Positions 1 through 10,769 of a DNA stretch of 64,000 nucleotides are shown here, in pieces. Below the pieces are notes generated by a model. It worked only from the letters and a program-made list of their open reading frames with translations, did no database searches and was not told where the DNA came from. The first letter of the stretch is position 1, and each line of letters begins with the position of its first letter. The position numbers and the translations under genes are program-made. Source of the stretch: Curtobacterium sp. SGAir0471 (lineage in GTDB: Bacteria; Actinomycetota; Actinomycetes; Actinomycetales; Microbacteriaceae); NCBI RefSeq assembly GCF_005490985.1, contig NZ_CP027869.1:1364001-1428000 (forward strand), read 5' to 3'.

Positions 1-48
1 GCCGAACTGCGATTCCTCGGCGACCGCCTCGGAGGTGTCACCGAATGA
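1..48 (+). CDS. murF: MurF C-terminus (partial)
   Basis: The first 15 codons of the window are open and end in TGA. The TGA overlaps the mraY ATG in an ATGA junction. The residues read [15 protein letters not shown]. This fits the tail of UDP-N-acetylmuramoyl-tripeptide--D-alanyl-D-alanine ligase, which normally precedes mraY in the dcw cluster. The identification rests on position only, because the visible part is too short for a motif. Confidence 0.6.
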   Translation, partial: AELRFLGDRLGGVTE

Positions 49-1148
49 TCGCGCTCCTCGTCGCCGGCGCCGTGGCGCTGGTGTTCACACTGCTGCTCAC
101 ACCGCTGTTCATCAAGCTGTTCCACCGCCTCGGCTGGGGACAGTTCATCCGTGACGACGGCCCGCAGTCGCACCACACCAAGCGCGGGACGGCGACCATG
201 GGCGGCATCGTCCTGATCATCGGCGCGGTGCTCGGCTACTTCGTCGGGCACCTGGTCGGCCGCGACTCGGTCACGCTGTCCGGGCTGCTCGTGCTGTTCC
301 TGATGGTCGGGCTCGGGTTCGTCGGCTTCATCGACGACTTCCTCAAGGTGCGCCGGCAGCGGAGCCTCGGGCTCGGTGGCTGGGCCAAGGTCCTCGGGCA
401 GGTCATCGTGGGCGTGGTGTTCGCCACGATCGCGCTCGTCGTGCCGACCGGGAACGGCAAGCCCCCGGCGTCGACGATGATCTCCGCGATCCGCGACGTG
501 CCGTGGCTCGACTTCATGGTGCTCGGCACCGTGATCGGCACGATCCTGTACCTCGCGTGGATCGTGCTGCTGACCGTCTCCACGTCGAACGGCGTGAACG
601 TCGCCGACGGGCTGGACGGTCTCGCGACCGGCTCGAGCATCCTGGCGATCGGCTCGTACGTGATCATCGGCTTCTGGCAGTCGAACCAGATCTGCGGAGG
701 TGTCCGCCTCGACGAGAGCACCAGGCACGCCTGCTACAGCACGTCGGACCCGCTCGACCTCGCCGTCGTCGCCGCCGCCGTGTGCGGTGGCCTGATCGGG
801 TTCCTCTGGTACAACACGTCGCCCGCGCAGATCTTCCTCGGCGACACCGGCTCGCTCGGCCTCGGCGGTGCGCTGGCCGGCCTCGCGATCCTCAGCCGCA
901 CCGAGCTGCTGCTCATCCTGATCGGCGGCCTGTTCTTCATCGTCACCGGCTCGGTGATCCTGCAGCGCGCCTACTTCAAGATCACCCACGGCAAGCGCAT
1001 CTTCCGGATGAGCCCGCTGCACCACCACTTCGAGCTGAAGGGGTGGGCCGAGGTGACCGTCGTCGTCCGGTTCTGGATCATCGCGGGACTCTGCGTTGCG
1101 GCCGGTGTCGGACTCTTCTACCTGGAGTGGATCGCCCGTGTCGGCTGA
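45..1148 (+). CDS. mraY: Phospho-N-acetylmuramoyl-pentapeptide transferase
   Basis: MraY transfers phospho-MurNAc-pentapeptide from UDP to undecaprenyl phosphate, making lipid I in the inner membrane. The 367-residue product is a multi-spanning membrane protein of normal length. It carries the family motifs [12 protein letters not shown] (about residue 185), [10 protein letters not shown] (about 266) and HHHFELKGW (about 326), which hold the metal- and nucleotide-binding Asp and His residues. An insertion with two Cys ([17 protein letters not shown]) lies in a loop between membrane segments. The ATG overlaps the upstream stop, so translation is probably coupled to murF. Confidence 0.97.
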   Translation: MIALLVAGAVALVFTLLLTPLFIKLFHRLGWGQFIRDDGPQSHHTKRGTATMGGIVLIIGAVLGYFVGHLVGRDSVTLSGLLVLFLMVGLGFVGFIDDFLKVRRQRSLGLGGWAKVLGQVIVGVVFATIALVVPTGNGKPPASTMISAIRDVPWLDFMVLGTVIGTILYLAWIVLLTVSTSNGVNVADGLDGLATGSSILAIGSYVIIGFWQSNQICGGVRLDESTRHACYSTSDPLDLAVVAAAVCGGLIGFLWYNTSPAQIFLGDTGSLGLGGALAGLAILSRTELLLILIGGLFFIVTGSVILQRAYFKITHGKRIFRMSPLHHHFELKGWAEVTVVVRFWIIAGLCVAAGVGLFYLEWIARVG

Positions 1149-2667
1149 CGCCCGCCTCGAAGGACTCGACAGCTGGTACGCCGAGGGCTGGAAGGGCCTG
1201 CGCGTCGCAGTGCTCGGCCTCGGCTCGACCGGGTTCTCGGTCGCCGACACCCTCGTGGAGCTCGGCAGCGACGTCGTCGTCTACGCACCCGACGGCCCCG
1301 CCGACACGGTGGAGCTGCTCGACGTCATCGGCGCGCGGTTCGAGCGCACCCCGCTCGAGACCGTGCCGGCCGCGCTCGAGCAGCAGGCCCCGGACGTCGT
1401 GGTCGTCTCGCCCGGCCTGCCCCCGCACAACGCGTCGGTCCGCTGGTCGGTCGAGCACAGCACCGTGTGGGGCGACATCGAGCTCGCCTGGCGCGTGCGT
1501 GACAAGGTCGTCCGCGGCCCGGTCGCCGCGCCGTGGGTGACCATCACGGGCACGAACGGCAAGACCACGACGACGCAGCTGACCACCGCGATGTTCGCCG
1601 CCGCCGGGCTCCGCGCGGTCGCGTGCGGGAACATCGGCGTGCCGGTGCTCGACGTCGTCCGCGACCCGGAGGGCTTCGACGTCCTGGTCGTCGAGCTGTC
1701 CAGCCACCAGCTGCACTACATGCCGACCACGGGCGACGGCGCGGTCGTGCCGCTCGCGAGCGCCTGCCTCAACATCGCCGACGACCACCTCGAGTGGCAC
1801 GGCTCCGCCGAGGCCTACCGCGCCGCGAAGGCCAAGGTGTACGAGCGCACCGTGACGGCCTGCGTCTACAACACCTCGGACGAGGTCACGCGCCGGATGG
1901 TCGAGGGCGCGGACGTGGTCGAGGGCTGCCGGGCGGTCGGCTTCACGCCTGGCGTCCCCGCGCCGGGCGACGTCGGGATCGTGGACGACGTGCTCTGCGA
2001 CCGCGCCTTCACCGAGGACCGGCGGAACAGCGCGCTCGAGCTCGCCACCGTCGCGGACCTCGAGCAGGCCGGACTCGCCAGCCCGCACATGACGATGAAC
2101 GTGCTCGCGGCGGCCGCACTCGCCCGCGCGGCCACGGTCGAACCGGCGCACATCTGCACCGCGGTGCAGGGCTTCCGCGCCGACCACCACCGCACCGAGC
2201 ACGTCGCGACGGCCGACGGGATCGCCTGGGTCGACGACTCGAAGGCGACGAACCCGCACGCGGCGACCGCGTCGCTCGCGTCGTTCGAGACCGTCGTGTG
2301 GGTCGTCGGCGGCCAGTTCAAGGGCGTCGACATCGACGGTCTCGTCGAGCGGTTCGGCCCCGGCGCACGAGCAGTCGTCGTGATCGGCACGGACCGCACC
2401 CCTGTGCTCGAGGCATTCGCGCGACACGCGCCGGCGGTCCCGGTCCTGCAGGTCGAGGCGACGGACACTGATCAGGTCATGCCCGAGGCGGTCCGGCATG
2501 CCGCCTCGGTCGCACGACCGGGCGACACGGTCCTCCTCGCCCCGGCTGCCGCGTCGTTCGACCAGTTCGACTCCTACGCCGACCGGGGGCGCCGGTTCGC
2601 GGCGGCGGTCCACGAGCACCTGGGAGGCACAGCCGATGGCGACCACGGATCTCCCGAGCGGCCGTAG
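1138..2667 (+). CDS. murD: UDP-N-acetylmuramoyl-L-alanine--D-glutamate ligase
   Basis: Cytoplasmic ATP-dependent ligase that adds D-Glu to UDP-MurNAc-L-Ala. I chose the GTG at 1138 ([12 protein letters not shown], 509 aa). It has a GGAG 12 bases upstream and overlaps the mraY stop by 11 bases. An earlier ATG at 1096 would add 14 residues that do not resemble MurD. Visible motifs are [10 protein letters not shown] (ATP loop, about 137-146), [20 protein letters not shown] and [10 protein letters not shown] (about 366, including the Lys-contacting loop). All Mur ligase signatures are intact. Confidence 0.96.
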   Translation: MSADARLEGLDSWYAEGWKGLRVAVLGLGSTGFSVADTLVELGSDVVVYAPDGPADTVELLDVIGARFERTPLETVPAALEQQAPDVVVVSPGLPPHNASVRWSVEHSTVWGDIELAWRVRDKVVRGPVAAPWVTITGTNGKTTTTQLTTAMFAAAGLRAVACGNIGVPVLDVVRDPEGFDVLVVELSSHQLHYMPTTGDGAVVPLASACLNIADDHLEWHGSAEAYRAAKAKVYERTVTACVYNTSDEVTRRMVEGADVVEGCRAVGFTPGVPAPGDVGIVDDVLCDRAFTEDRRNSALELATVADLEQAGLASPHMTMNVLAAAALARAATVEPAHICTAVQGFRADHHRTEHVATADGIAWVDDSKATNPHAATASLASFETVVWVVGGQFKGVDIDGLVERFGPGARAVVVIGTDRTPVLEAFARHAPAVPVLQVEATDTDQVMPEAVRHAASVARPGDTVLLAPAAASFDQFDSYADRGRRFAAAVHEHLGGTADGDHGSPERP

Positions 2668-3955
2668 CGGCGGCCGGACGACGGGCAGCACCGGACAGGA
2701 CGGCACCCGTCACGACGGCACCGGTCAGGGCGGCGCAGGTCAGGCGGGTGCCCCCCGTCGTGCGCGCGGCGCCGTCGTGGCGGTGAAGAACGTCTTCGTC
2801 GCCGAGTCGAGCACGTTCTACACGATCCTGGGCGTGACGCTCTTCCTCGTCGTGTTCGGCGTGGTGATGGTCCTGTCGTCGTCCAGCGTCGAGCAGTACG
2901 CCGCCACCCACGACTTCTTCGGCGCGGCCTCGAAGCAGGGGCTCTACGCGGTGCTCGGCGTCCCGCTCATGCTCGTCGCCAGCCGCGTGCCGGCCCGGCT
3001 CTGGCGGAAGTGGGCCATGCGGATCCTCGCCGCGGCGCTCGTCCTGCAGCTGCTCGTGTACACGCCCCTCGGCATCGAGATCCAGGGCAACCGCAACTGG
3101 ATCAAGCTCGGTTCGTTCAGCGCCCAGCCGTCCGAGGCCGTCAAGCTCGGCATCGCCCTGGCCGTCGGCGCGATCATCTACGTCAAGCGCGACCGCCTGC
3201 GGGACTGGAAGGAACTGTTCGTGCCGGTCGGCATCGCGACGGTGCTCCCGCTCGGCATGGTGCTCCTCGGCGGCGACCAGGGCACCGCGATGATCATGCT
3301 CATCCTGCTGCTCGGCGCGCTCTTCATCGGCGGAGCGCGGGCCAAGCACCTGCTCGTCATCCTCGGGGCCGTCGCGGTCGTCCTGCCGTTCGTCACGATG
3401 ACGTCGGCGTCGCGGCAGTACCGCATCAACGCGTGGCTCTCCGGGTGCACGGACTCGAACCAGTACCAGGACCTGTGCTGGCAGCCGGTGCACGGCATGT
3501 GGGCGCTGGCGTCCGGCGGGGTGTTCGGCGTCGGCCTCGGCAACTCGAAGGCGAAGTGGTCGTGGCTGCCCGAGGCGGACAACGACTACATCTTCGCGAT
3601 CATCGGCGAGGAACTCGGGCTCATCGGCGCCGTCGTGGTGCTGGCCCTGTTCATCGTGCTCGCGGTCAGCATGATCAAGGTGATCCGGCAGTCCGACGAC
3701 CCCTTCGTGCGCACCGTCACCGGCGGGATCATGGCGTGGATCATCGGGCAGGCACTCGTGAACATCGCCGTCGTGCTCGGTCTGCTGCCGGTGCTCGGGG
3801 TACCGTTGCCCCTCATCTCCGCCGGTGGATCGGCACTCATCATGACCCTGCTGGCGATCGGCGTCGTGCTGTCCTTCGCCCGTGAGCTCCCGGGCAAGGG
3901 TCGTCCGACGCTGCCGCGCGGTGGCTCCGCACCACAGAACGGAGTGCTCCGGTGA
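2636..3955 (+). CDS. ftsW: Septal peptidoglycan polymerase FtsW (SEDS family)
   Basis: FtsW is the SEDS glycosyltransferase that polymerises lipid II at the septum with its partner class B PBP. The start is the ATG at 2636, which follows a GGGAGG and lies inside the 3' end of murD (32-base overlap). The product is 439 aa. A cytoplasmic Gly/Arg/Thr-rich tail of about 45 residues precedes the membrane segments. SEDS motifs include [14 protein letters not shown] (about 314-327) and PLISAGGSA (about 391). A periplasmic loop contains two Cys ([14 protein letters not shown]). The C-terminal tail is short and basic. Confidence 0.95.
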   Translation: MATTDLPSGRSGGRTTGSTGQDGTRHDGTGQGGAGQAGAPRRARGAVVAVKNVFVAESSTFYTILGVTLFLVVFGVVMVLSSSSVEQYAATHDFFGAASKQGLYAVLGVPLMLVASRVPARLWRKWAMRILAAALVLQLLVYTPLGIEIQGNRNWIKLGSFSAQPSEAVKLGIALAVGAIIYVKRDRLRDWKELFVPVGIATVLPLGMVLLGGDQGTAMIMLILLLGALFIGGARAKHLLVILGAVAVVLPFVTMTSASRQYRINAWLSGCTDSNQYQDLCWQPVHGMWALASGGVFGVGLGNSKAKWSWLPEADNDYIFAIIGEELGLIGAVVVLALFIVLAVSMIKVIRQSDDPFVRTVTGGIMAWIIGQALVNIAVVLGLLPVLGVPLPLISAGGSALIMTLLAIGVVLSFARELPGKGRPTLPRGGSAPQNGVLR

Positions 3956-5172
3956 GCACCTACCTCTTCGCCGGCGGTGGCACCGCCGGCCACGTCAACC
4001 CGCTGCTCGCGGTCGCCGACCGGTTGACCGAGCAGGACCCCGACGCCCGGGTGCTCGTCCTCGGCACCGCGGAGGGCCTCGAGGCCCGGCTCGTCCCGAT
4101 GCGCGGCTACGAGCTGCTGACGGTCCCGCGTCTGCCCTTCCCGCGGAAGCTCGACGCCCGAGCGCTCCGGTTCCCCGGCGGCTTCCTCGGGGCGGTCCGG
4201 CGCACCGAGCGCTTCATCCGCGAGCACGACGTCGAGGTGGTCCTCGGCGTCGGCGGCTACGCGGCGGCTCCCGCGTACATCGCCGCGAAGCGGACGGGCA
4301 CCCCGATCGTCGTGCACGAGCAGAACGCCAAGCCCGGGCTCGCGAACCGGCTCGCCGCCCTGCTGACCCGCCACGTGGGCCTGACGTTCTCGAACACGCA
4401 CCTGCGGCACGGTCGCCTGGTCGGGATGCCGCTCCGCAGGGAGATCGAGTCGCTCGACCGCCGGGCATCGCGGGCCGAGGGCCTCGCCGAGTTCGGCCTC
4501 GACCCGGACCGTCCGGTCCTGCTCGTCACAGGCGGCTCGTCCGGCGCGCGGAGCATCAACACGACGGTGAACCGCTCGGCGACGGCGATCGTCGACGCGG
4601 GCTGGCAGGTCCTGCACGTCGTCGGCGGGAAGTCCGACATCGGGCCGAGCGACCTCGACGGCTACCACGTGCTGCCGTACTGCGACCGGATGGACCTGGC
4701 CTACGCGGCGTCCGACTTCGTGGTGTCGCGGTCGGGCGCCGGGATGGTCTGCGAGCTCACCGCGGTCGGACTGCCGAGCGTGCTCGTGCCGTACCCGGTC
4801 GGCAACGGCGAGCAGCGGCACAACGCGGCGGACGTCGTCGACGCCGGGGGAGCGGTCCTCGTCGACGACGCGGCGTTCACGGACGAGTGGGTGACGTACC
4901 AGCTGCTGCCGATCCTGCGCGACCGGGCCCGGATCGCGGACATGGCGGTCCGCGCCGGCAGTGTCGGGCACCGCGACGGGGCGGACCGGATGACGGCCCT
5001 CGTGCGCGAGGCGGCGGAGCGCAGCAGCGGAGCACGCCCGGACCGCAGCAGCGGAGCACGCCCGGACCGCAGCAGCGGAGCACGCCCGGACCGCAGCAGC
5101 GGGGCACGCCCGGACCACAGCACCGGGCCCGGCGCGGACCGCACGAGCACCAGCACCACGGAGGAACGATGA
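3952..5172 (+). CDS. murG: UDP-GlcNAc:lipid I GlcNAc transferase
   Basis: MurG adds GlcNAc to lipid I at the cytoplasmic face of the membrane, completing lipid II. The GTG start overlaps the ftsW stop (GTGA). The GT-B fold is recognisable from [14 protein letters not shown] near the N-terminus, [39 protein letters not shown] and [13 protein letters not shown]. The enzyme core ends near residue 355, the usual MurG length. About 40 more residues follow, made of four near-identical 8-residue units (RSSGARPD) and one degenerate unit, encoded by a 24-bp tandem repeat. This tail is unusual and probably dispensable. Confidence 0.96.
   Translation: MSTYLFAGGGTAGHVNPLLAVADRLTEQDPDARVLVLGTAEGLEARLVPMRGYELLTVPRLPFPRKLDARALRFPGGFLGAVRRTERFIREHDVEVVLGVGGYAAAPAYIAAKRTGTPIVVHEQNAKPGLANRLAALLTRHVGLTFSNTHLRHGRLVGMPLRREIESLDRRASRAEGLAEFGLDPDRPVLLVTGGSSGARSINTTVNRSATAIVDAGWQVLHVVGGKSDIGPSDLDGYHVLPYCDRMDLAYAASDFVVSRSGAGMVCELTAVGLPSVLVPYPVGNGEQRHNAADVVDAGGAVLVDDAAFTDEWVTYQLLPILRDRARIADMAVRAGSVGHRDGADRMTALVREAAERSSGARPDRSSGARPDRSSGARPDRSSGARPDHSTGPGADRTSTSTTEER
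5020..5139. repeat. 24-bp tandem repeat at murG 3' end
   Basis: Four consecutive 24-base units start at 5020, 5044, 5068 and 5092. The fourth differs by one base. A degenerate fifth unit runs from 5116. Each unit encodes RSSGARPD, in frame with MurG, so gain or loss of units changes tail length without breaking the gene. Confidence 0.92.
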
Positions 5173-6596
5173 CCATCAAGCCGGACCTGACGCAGCCGAT
5201 CCCGGACGACCTCGGCACGGTCCACTTCGTCGGCATCGGCGGCTCCGGCATGAGCGGCATCGCACGGATGTTCCTGGCCGCCGGGCACCGTGTCACGGGC
5301 AGCGACTCGCGCGAGACCGCGACGACCGGCACGATGCGCGACCTCGGCGCCGAGGTGCACGTCGGCCACGACGCCGCGAACGTCGGCGACGCGGACACCG
5401 TGGTGGTCACGAGCGCCCTGTGGCCGGACAACCCCGAGCTCCTCGAGGCCCAGCGCCGGGGGCTCCCGGTCCTGCACCGGTCCCAGGCCCTCGCCGCACT
5501 CATCGCCGACCACCGCCTGGTCGCGGTCGCCGGTGCACACGGCAAGACGACCTCGACGGGGATGATCGTCACCGCCATGGTCGAGCTCGGCCTCGACCCG
5601 AGCTTCGTGAACGGCGGTGTCATCCAGTCGCTCGGCACGAGCTCGGCTCCGGGCGGCAGCGACCTGTTCGTCGTCGAGGCGGACGAGTCCGACGGGTCCT
5701 TCCTGCTCTACGACGTTGCGGTCGCGCTCATCACGAACGTGGACGCCGACCACCTCGACCACTACGGCAGCGAGCAGGCGTTCATCGACGCGTTCGTCGA
5801 GTTCGCCGGCAAGGCGAGCGAGCGCATCGTGGTCTCGAGCGACGACGCCGGTGCGAAGCGGGTCACCGAGGGTGTCCGCGCGCGTGAGCACGCCCCGGAG
5901 ATCGTCACCTTCGGCGAGGCCGCCGACGCCGACGTCCGCATCGAGCGCATCGTCGAGGCGGCGAGCGTCGAGGTCGACCTCCGCGCCGGCGGTCAGCACC
6001 ACCACATGACGCTCCGGGTGCCCGGTCGGCACAACGCGGTGAACGCCGTGGGGGCCTTCGCGGTGCTCACCGGGCTGGGCGTCGAGCCCGCCGACGCCAT
6101 CCGCGGCATCGAGGCGTTCGGCGGCACCGAGCGTCGCTTCGAGCTGCACGGCGTCGAGCGCGGGGTGTCGGTGTACGACGACTACGCGCACCACCCCACC
6201 GAGGTGGCGGCCGCGCTGCGCGCAGCACGGAACGTCGTCGGCGACGGTCGGATCATCGCCATCCACCAGCCGCACCTGTACTCCCGCACGCGCCTCATGG
6301 CCGGGGACTTCGCCCGCGTGTACGAGGAGCTCGCCGACCACACGGTCGTGCTCGACGTCTACGGCGCCCGTGAGGACCCGGAGCCCGGCGTCACCGGCGC
6401 CCTCGTCCAGGAGCGCTTCACGGACCAGTCGAAGGTCGAGTTCCTGCCGGACTGGGGCGATGCCGCTGCCCGTGCGGCCGAGGTGGCCCGCGACGGCGAC
6501 ATCGTCATGACGCTGAGCTGCGGCGACGTGTACCGGATCATCCCGCAGGTCCTCGGTGCGCTCCGCCAGGACGGCTGCGGGGACCGCGCGCAGTGA
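5169..6596 (+). CDS. murC: UDP-N-acetylmuramate--L-alanine ligase
   Basis: Cytoplasmic ligase that adds L-Ala to UDP-MurNAc, the first amino acid step of the stem peptide. The ATG at 5169 overlaps the murG TGA (ATGA), giving 475 aa. The reading frame stays open far upstream inside murG, but [16 protein letters not shown] followed by [15 protein letters not shown] marks the genuine N-terminus. Other motifs are [10 protein letters not shown] (ATP loop, about 122), [20 protein letters not shown] and [11 protein letters not shown] (about 335). Confidence 0.96.
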   Translation: MTIKPDLTQPIPDDLGTVHFVGIGGSGMSGIARMFLAAGHRVTGSDSRETATTGTMRDLGAEVHVGHDAANVGDADTVVVTSALWPDNPELLEAQRRGLPVLHRSQALAALIADHRLVAVAGAHGKTTSTGMIVTAMVELGLDPSFVNGGVIQSLGTSSAPGGSDLFVVEADESDGSFLLYDVAVALITNVDADHLDHYGSEQAFIDAFVEFAGKASERIVVSSDDAGAKRVTEGVRAREHAPEIVTFGEAADADVRIERIVEAASVEVDLRAGGQHHHMTLRVPGRHNAVNAVGAFAVLTGLGVEPADAIRGIEAFGGTERRFELHGVERGVSVYDDYAHHPTEVAAALRAARNVVGDGRIIAIHQPHLYSRTRLMAGDFARVYEELADHTVVLDVYGAREDPEPGVTGALVQERFTDQSKVEFLPDWGDAAARAAEVARDGDIVMTLSCGDVYRIIPQVLGALRQDGCGDRAQ

Positions 6597-7972
6597 AGCG
6601 ACCCGAGGGCTTCGACGGGCGTCCGGAGGAACCGGACGCCCCGGCCGACGACGCCCGCGCACCGCGGCAGCGTCGCGGTCGGCTGACCTCGTGGCGCGCG
6701 GGGCACGGAGCAGCCGCGGGGCACGGAGCAGCAGAGCCTGGAGCAGCGGGCGACGGCCGGGAGGCCCGACCCGCCTCCGCGACGTCGGCGCCGGTCGACG
6801 GGGCGGTCGCCCCCACCGCCGCACCGGCCCCCGAGACGCACGATGCGGTCCGGACACCGGGAGCGGCAGCGACGCAGGCGTCGAGCCAGCGCGAGCGTGC
6901 GAGCGCCCTCGCCGGCGCCGCCGGGCGGCGCCTCGGCGCCGGCTGGTCGAGCGTCGCGGAGCGCCTGCGCGAGTACACCCCGGACGAGGACCACGCGGGC
7001 AGCGCGTCCGCCGGCGCCCTCGACGGTGGCGTCAGGTCGCACCACGACGCGACCGGCGCGGACGACGCGACCGGTGCGGACGACGCGACCGGCGTGGCCA
7101 CGGTGACCGACGTGATCGACGCGCACCGTGCCTTCAGGCCGTCCGCCGTCGATGCGCAAAGCGCCCCGATCGGCGCCGGTGTCCGTGCTGCCGAGACCGC
7201 CCGTGAGGCGCGCGTCGCGAAGCGCCGCCGTCGGCTGCTCGAACGCGCCGAGGTCCGACGCTTCACCCGTCGTGCACGACACCGCCGCGCCGCGTGGATC
7301 ACCGCGGGGGCCGTGGTGGTCGTGTTCGGAGCGTCCATCCTGGTCGCCGTCTACTCGCCGCTCATGGCCCTGCGCACCATCCAGGTCCGCGGGACCGAAC
7401 GGGTCGACGCGACCGCGCTGCGCCAGGCGCTCTCCGACCAGGTGGGCACGCCGCTCGCGCGCATCGACTTCGGCGAGGTCAAGCGCGACATCGCCGGCTT
7501 CCCGCTCATCGAGAGCTACGTGACCGAGGAGGTCCCGCCGCACACCCTCGTGGTGACCGTGACCGAGCGGACGCCGGTCGTCGCCGTGCAGTCGGGCGAC
7601 TCGTACGACCTCGTGGACCCGGCCGGCATCGTGGTGCAGTCCTCGCCGGACCGTCCCGAGGGGGTGCCGGTCGCCGACGTGCAGCGGGCCGAGCTCGGCT
7701 CCCCGGTGTTCCGGACGATGACCGAGGTGGTGCTCTCGCTGCCCTCCACGGTCCGTCGGCAGGTCACCGACGTCCGTGCGACGACCGCGGACGACGTCAC
7801 GCTCACCCTGGACGACGGATCGAGCGTGGTGTGGGGGAGCCCCGACGACTCGGACGCCAAGGCGTCGCTCCTCGCGGCGCTCGTGGCGGACCACGCCTCG
7901 CGGGACCCGGGCACCAAGGTCGAGTTCGACGTCTCGGCGCCGGACAACGGGATCGTCCGTCCGGCGCAGTGA
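6593..7972 (+). CDS. ftsQ: Cell division protein FtsQ (DivIB), long N-terminal tail
   Basis: FtsQ is a bitopic divisome protein linking FtsW/FtsI to the septum. The GTG overlaps the murC stop. The 459-residue product begins with a cytoplasmic tail of about 233 residues rich in Ala, Gly, Arg and Asp. The tail includes three GADDAT-like units (7042-7099). One membrane segment follows (about 234-257, [20 protein letters not shown]). A POTRA domain starts at [18 protein letters not shown], with [11 protein letters not shown] in the beta domain. The tail is far longer than in most FtsQ proteins. Identity rests on the POTRA region and on position between murC and ftsZ. Confidence 0.92.
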   Translation: MKRPEGFDGRPEEPDAPADDARAPRQRRGRLTSWRAGHGAAAGHGAAEPGAAGDGREARPASATSAPVDGAVAPTAAPAPETHDAVRTPGAAATQASSQRERASALAGAAGRRLGAGWSSVAERLREYTPDEDHAGSASAGALDGGVRSHHDATGADDATGADDATGVATVTDVIDAHRAFRPSAVDAQSAPIGAGVRAAETAREARVAKRRRRLLERAEVRRFTRRARHRRAAWITAGAVVVVFGASILVAVYSPLMALRTIQVRGTERVDATALRQALSDQVGTPLARIDFGEVKRDIAGFPLIESYVTEEVPPHTLVVTVTERTPVVAVQSGDSYDLVDPAGIVVQSSPDRPEGVPVADVQRAELGSPVFRTMTEVVLSLPSTVRRQVTDVRATTADDVTLTLDDGSSVVWGSPDDSDAKASLLAALVADHASRDPGTKVEFDVSAPDNGIVRPAQ

Positions 7973-8109
7973 GGACGAGCGCACTCGACACCCGCGGCGC
8001 CGGGGCTGCGACGACGGCAGCGACAGCGGCAATCTCGGCGACACGATCGGCGACACGCGGCGTGGCGGGGCGACAGCGTGCGGAGCGCACCCGTAGCGTC
8101 GTGGCAGCA

Positions 8110-8160
8110 CCACAACTACCAGCAACGCCCCTGAACTTCAAGTAGAGGTTGAGGGTTCGA
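8110..8160 (+). promoter_or_regulatory. Putative ftsZ upstream regulatory block
   Basis: The 205-base gap between ftsQ and ftsZ contains a lower-GC block, CTTCAAGTAGAGGTTGAGGG, just before the ftsZ ribosome site. It holds the short palindrome ACTTCAAGT and two GGTT-type repeats. A separate ftsZ promoter is common in this cluster, so a promoter or operator here is reasonable. I cannot assign a factor. Confidence 0.3.
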
Positions 8161-8177
8161 CCGGAGGCCCGACTGAC

Positions 8178-9341
8178 GTGACCACGAACCACAACTACCT
8201 CGCCGTCATCAAGGTCGTCGGCGTCGGCGGCGGCGGCGTGAACGCCGTGAACCGCATGATCGAGCTCGGCCTCCGCGGCGTCGAGTTCATCGCGATCAAC
8301 ACCGACGCGCAGGCACTCCTGCTCAGCGACGCCGACGTCAAGCTCGACGTGGGCCGCGAGATCACCCGCGGTCTCGGTGCCGGCGCGGACCCGGAGGTCG
8401 GCCGTCGTGCCGCCGAGGATCACGCGGAGGAGATCGAGGAGGCCCTCGCGGGGGCCGACATGGTCTTCGTCACCGCCGGCGAGGGCGGCGGGACCGGGAC
8501 GGGTGGTGCGCCCGTGGTCGCCCGCATCGCGAAGTCGATCGGTGCGCTCACCATCGGTGTCGTCACGAAGCCGTTCAGCTTCGAGGGCAAGCGCCGCCAG
8601 TCGCAGGCCGAGAACGGCGTCGCGTCCCTGAAGGACGAGGTCGACACGCTGATCGTGGTGCCGAACGACCGGCTGCTCGAGATCAGCGACCGCGGCATCT
8701 CGATGGTCGAGGCCTTCGCGACCGCCGACCAGGTGCTGCTCGCCGGCGTCCAGGGCATCACCGACCTCATCACCACGCCCGGCCTCATCAACCTCGACTT
8801 CGCCGACGTGAAGAGCGTCATGCAGGGTGCCGGTTCGGCCCTCATGGGCATCGGGTCGTCCCGCGGTGCCGACCGCGCGATCAAGGCGGCCGAGCTCGCC
8901 GTCGCGTCGCCGCTGCTCGAGGCCTCGATCGACGGTGCGCACGGCGTGCTGCTGTCGATCCAGGGTGGCTCGAACCTCGGCATCTTCGAGATCAACGACG
9001 CCGCCCGCCTGGTGCAGGAGGCCGTCCACCCCGAGGCGAACATCATCTTCGGTGCGGTCATCGACGACACCCTCGGCGACGAGGTCCGCGTGACCGTCAT
9101 CGCCGCGGGCTTCGACGGCGGCGAGCCGGGCGCGCAGCAGAAGGAGCGTCGCTCGAGCTGGGTCGACCCCGAGTCCGGCGCCTCGGCCTCGGCCGGTGCG
9201 ACCGGCACCGGTGCGATCGAGGACACCGCGACGAGCGCTCCGTCCTGGTCGACGCAGGAGCACGAGGCGCCCGTGCGTCGCGCCGCCGACCCGGCGTTCG
9301 ACGACGACGACGAGCTCGACGTCCCCGACTTCCTGAAGTAA
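8178..9341 (+). CDS. ftsZ: Cell division GTPase FtsZ
   Basis: FtsZ polymerises into the Z-ring and recruits the divisome. It starts at a GTG preceded by CCGGAGG. The 387 residues contain the tubulin signature [10 protein letters not shown] (about 104), the T7 catalytic loop [11 protein letters not shown] (about 204-214) and the C-terminal conserved peptide [11 protein letters not shown]. That peptide is the docking site for SepF and other partners. The linker is short and acidic. sepF lies two genes downstream, the expected actinobacterial arrangement, in which SepF replaces FtsA as membrane anchor. Confidence 0.98.
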   Translation: MTTNHNYLAVIKVVGVGGGGVNAVNRMIELGLRGVEFIAINTDAQALLLSDADVKLDVGREITRGLGAGADPEVGRRAAEDHAEEIEEALAGADMVFVTAGEGGGTGTGGAPVVARIAKSIGALTIGVVTKPFSFEGKRRQSQAENGVASLKDEVDTLIVVPNDRLLEISDRGISMVEAFATADQVLLAGVQGITDLITTPGLINLDFADVKSVMQGAGSALMGIGSSRGADRAIKAAELAVASPLLEASIDGAHGVLLSIQGGSNLGIFEINDAARLVQEAVHPEANIIFGAVIDDTLGDEVRVTVIAAGFDGGEPGAQQKERRSSWVDPESGASASAGATGTGAIEDTATSAPSWSTQEHEAPVRRAADPAFDDDDELDVPDFLK

Positions 9342-9349
9342 CCCGTCCC

Positions 9350-10069
9350 GTGGCAGGTGATCCGCGCCTCCGGTCCGTCGATCCTGACGGACCGGAGGCG
9401 CGTCTCGCGTCCGTCCGCGCGTCCATCGCCGACGCCGCGCGGGCTGCCGGCCGCTCGGCGGACGAACTCACGCTCATCGTCGTGACGAAGTACCACCCGG
9501 CATCGCTGGTGCGGGAGCTCGCCGCGCTCGGCGTCACCGACGTGGGGGAGAACCGGCACCAGGAGGCGCAGGCCAAGGCCGCCGAGCTCGCCGACCTCGG
9601 CCTGACGTGGCACTTCGTCGGGCAGCTGCAGTCGAAGAAGGCGCGGCAGGTGCGTCGGTACGCCGACGTGGTGCAGTCGCTCGACCGCGACTCGGTCGTC
9701 GACGCGTTCGCCCCGACCGAGATCGAACCGGACCCTCGGGTGGTCGACGGTTTCGTGCAGGTGAACCTGACCGAGGACCCCGGTCGTGGGGGCGTGCAGC
9801 CGGACCACGTCGACGCCATGGTCGAGCGGATCCTCGCCACCGGCACGATCCGCCTGCGCGGGGTGATGGCGGTCGCGCCGCTCGACGAGGAGCCCCGTCG
9901 CGCCTTCGCCCGACTGCGCGGGATCTCGTCGCGGGTCGTCGCGATCGCCCCGGACGCGAGCGACATCTCGGCGGGGATGAGCGGCGACTTCGCCGAGGCG
10001 ATCGCCGAGGGCGCGACACACCTCCGGATCGGGACCGCAATCACGGGAAACCGGCCGGCCGCACCCTAG
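9350..10069 (+). CDS. YggS-type PLP homeostasis protein
   Basis: Member of the YggS/PROSC family of pyridoxal-phosphate-binding proteins (TIM-barrel, alanine-racemase fold). These buffer cytosolic PLP and have no established catalytic activity. The PLP Lys lies in VVTKYHPASL (about residue 46). GENRHQEAQAK, WHFVGQLQSKKARQV and LRIGTAITGNR are family motifs. The GTG at 9350 is the only usable start; the next in-frame GTG lies at the PLP Lys. Codons 5-18 are a perfect palindrome (9363-9402) of the type found between genes elsewhere in this window, so the first 18 residues are probably recruited sequence. No clear ribosome site precedes the GTG. Confidence 0.9.
   Translation: MAGDPRLRSVDPDGPEARLASVRASIADAARAAGRSADELTLIVVTKYHPASLVRELAALGVTDVGENRHQEAQAKAAELADLGLTWHFVGQLQSKKARQVRRYADVVQSLDRDSVVDAFAPTEIEPDPRVVDGFVQVNLTEDPGRGGVQPDHVDAMVERILATGTIRLRGVMAVAPLDEEPRRAFARLRGISSRVVAIAPDASDISAGMSGDFAEAIAEGATHLRIGTAITGNRPAAP
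9363..9402. repeat. Perfect 17-bp palindrome inside the yggS-type gene
   Basis: Left arm 9363-9379 (CGCGCCTCCGGTCCGTC), loop GATCCT (9380-9385), right arm 9386-9402. All 17 bases pair. The arms match the GACGGACGGGAGGC family found at 13710, 24365, 29852 and 52690. The hairpin starts 22 bases after the ftsZ stop, where a terminator would be expected, but it is translated as part of the next gene. Confidence 0.9.
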
Positions 10070-10111
10070 CCTCGTTGCAGGGCACCACGAGCACCGACCT
10101 CCGGAGGAACC

Positions 10112-10696
10112 ATGGCTAACCCGCTCAAGAAGACGATGGTCTACCTCGGCCTCGCGGACGAGGAACTGTACGAGGACGAGCAGCAGCAGTCGGCCGCACC
10201 GACCCGCCAGGCCGCCGCCCCTGCAGCGGCTCCCGCGGCAGCGCCGGCCGCCCAGGCCCCGGCTGCCGCCGCACCCGCCGCCGCGGCGCCGGCAGCAGCC
10301 CCGGCCGCCGCGCCCGCGGAGCCCAAGACGCACACCCACCAGCGCGGCGCCCAGGTCACCCCGCTCCGCCGCTCGCACACGACCGCACAGAAGGCGACCC
10401 CGGTCCAGGAAATGAACGAGATCCTCACCGTCCACCCGCGCGAGTACAAGGACGCCCAGTCCATCGCCGAGAGCTTCCGCGACGGCATCCCCGTCATCAT
10501 CAACCTCTCGCAGATGACCGAGTCGGACGCTCGCCGCATGATCGACTTCGCGTCGGGGCTGTCGCTCGGCCTGTACGGCAAGATCGAGCGCGTGACGAAC
10601 AAGGTCTTCCTGCTCTCGCCGGCCCACGTCGCGGTGAGCGGTGAGCCTGCTGAGGTAGAGTCCGACATCGAGGCGTCCTTCTTCGCCCAGTCCTGA
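10112..10696 (+). CDS. sepF: Cell division protein SepF
   Basis: SepF anchors FtsZ to the membrane in bacteria lacking FtsA. The ATG follows CCGGAGGA. The 194-residue protein begins with a short amphipathic stretch ([15 protein letters not shown]). A linker of about 50 residues, almost only Ala and Pro, follows. The DUF552 core starts at about residue 90 ([59 protein letters not shown]). The position between ftsZ and yggT/divIVA is canonical for actinobacteria. Confidence 0.95.
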   Translation: MANPLKKTMVYLGLADEELYEDEQQQSAAPTRQAAAPAAAPAAAPAAQAPAAAAPAAAAPAAAPAAAPAEPKTHTHQRGAQVTPLRRSHTTAQKATPVQEMNEILTVHPREYKDAQSIAESFRDGIPVIINLSQMTESDARRMIDFASGLSLGLYGKIERVTNKVFLLSPAHVAVSGEPAEVESDIEASFFAQS

Positions 10697-10769
10697 GCCG
10701 GAGTCCGGTTCACCCCGCCCCGTGCGGTCGCCGTGACGGCGGACGCACCCGAGCCGAGCGAGCCCCATC

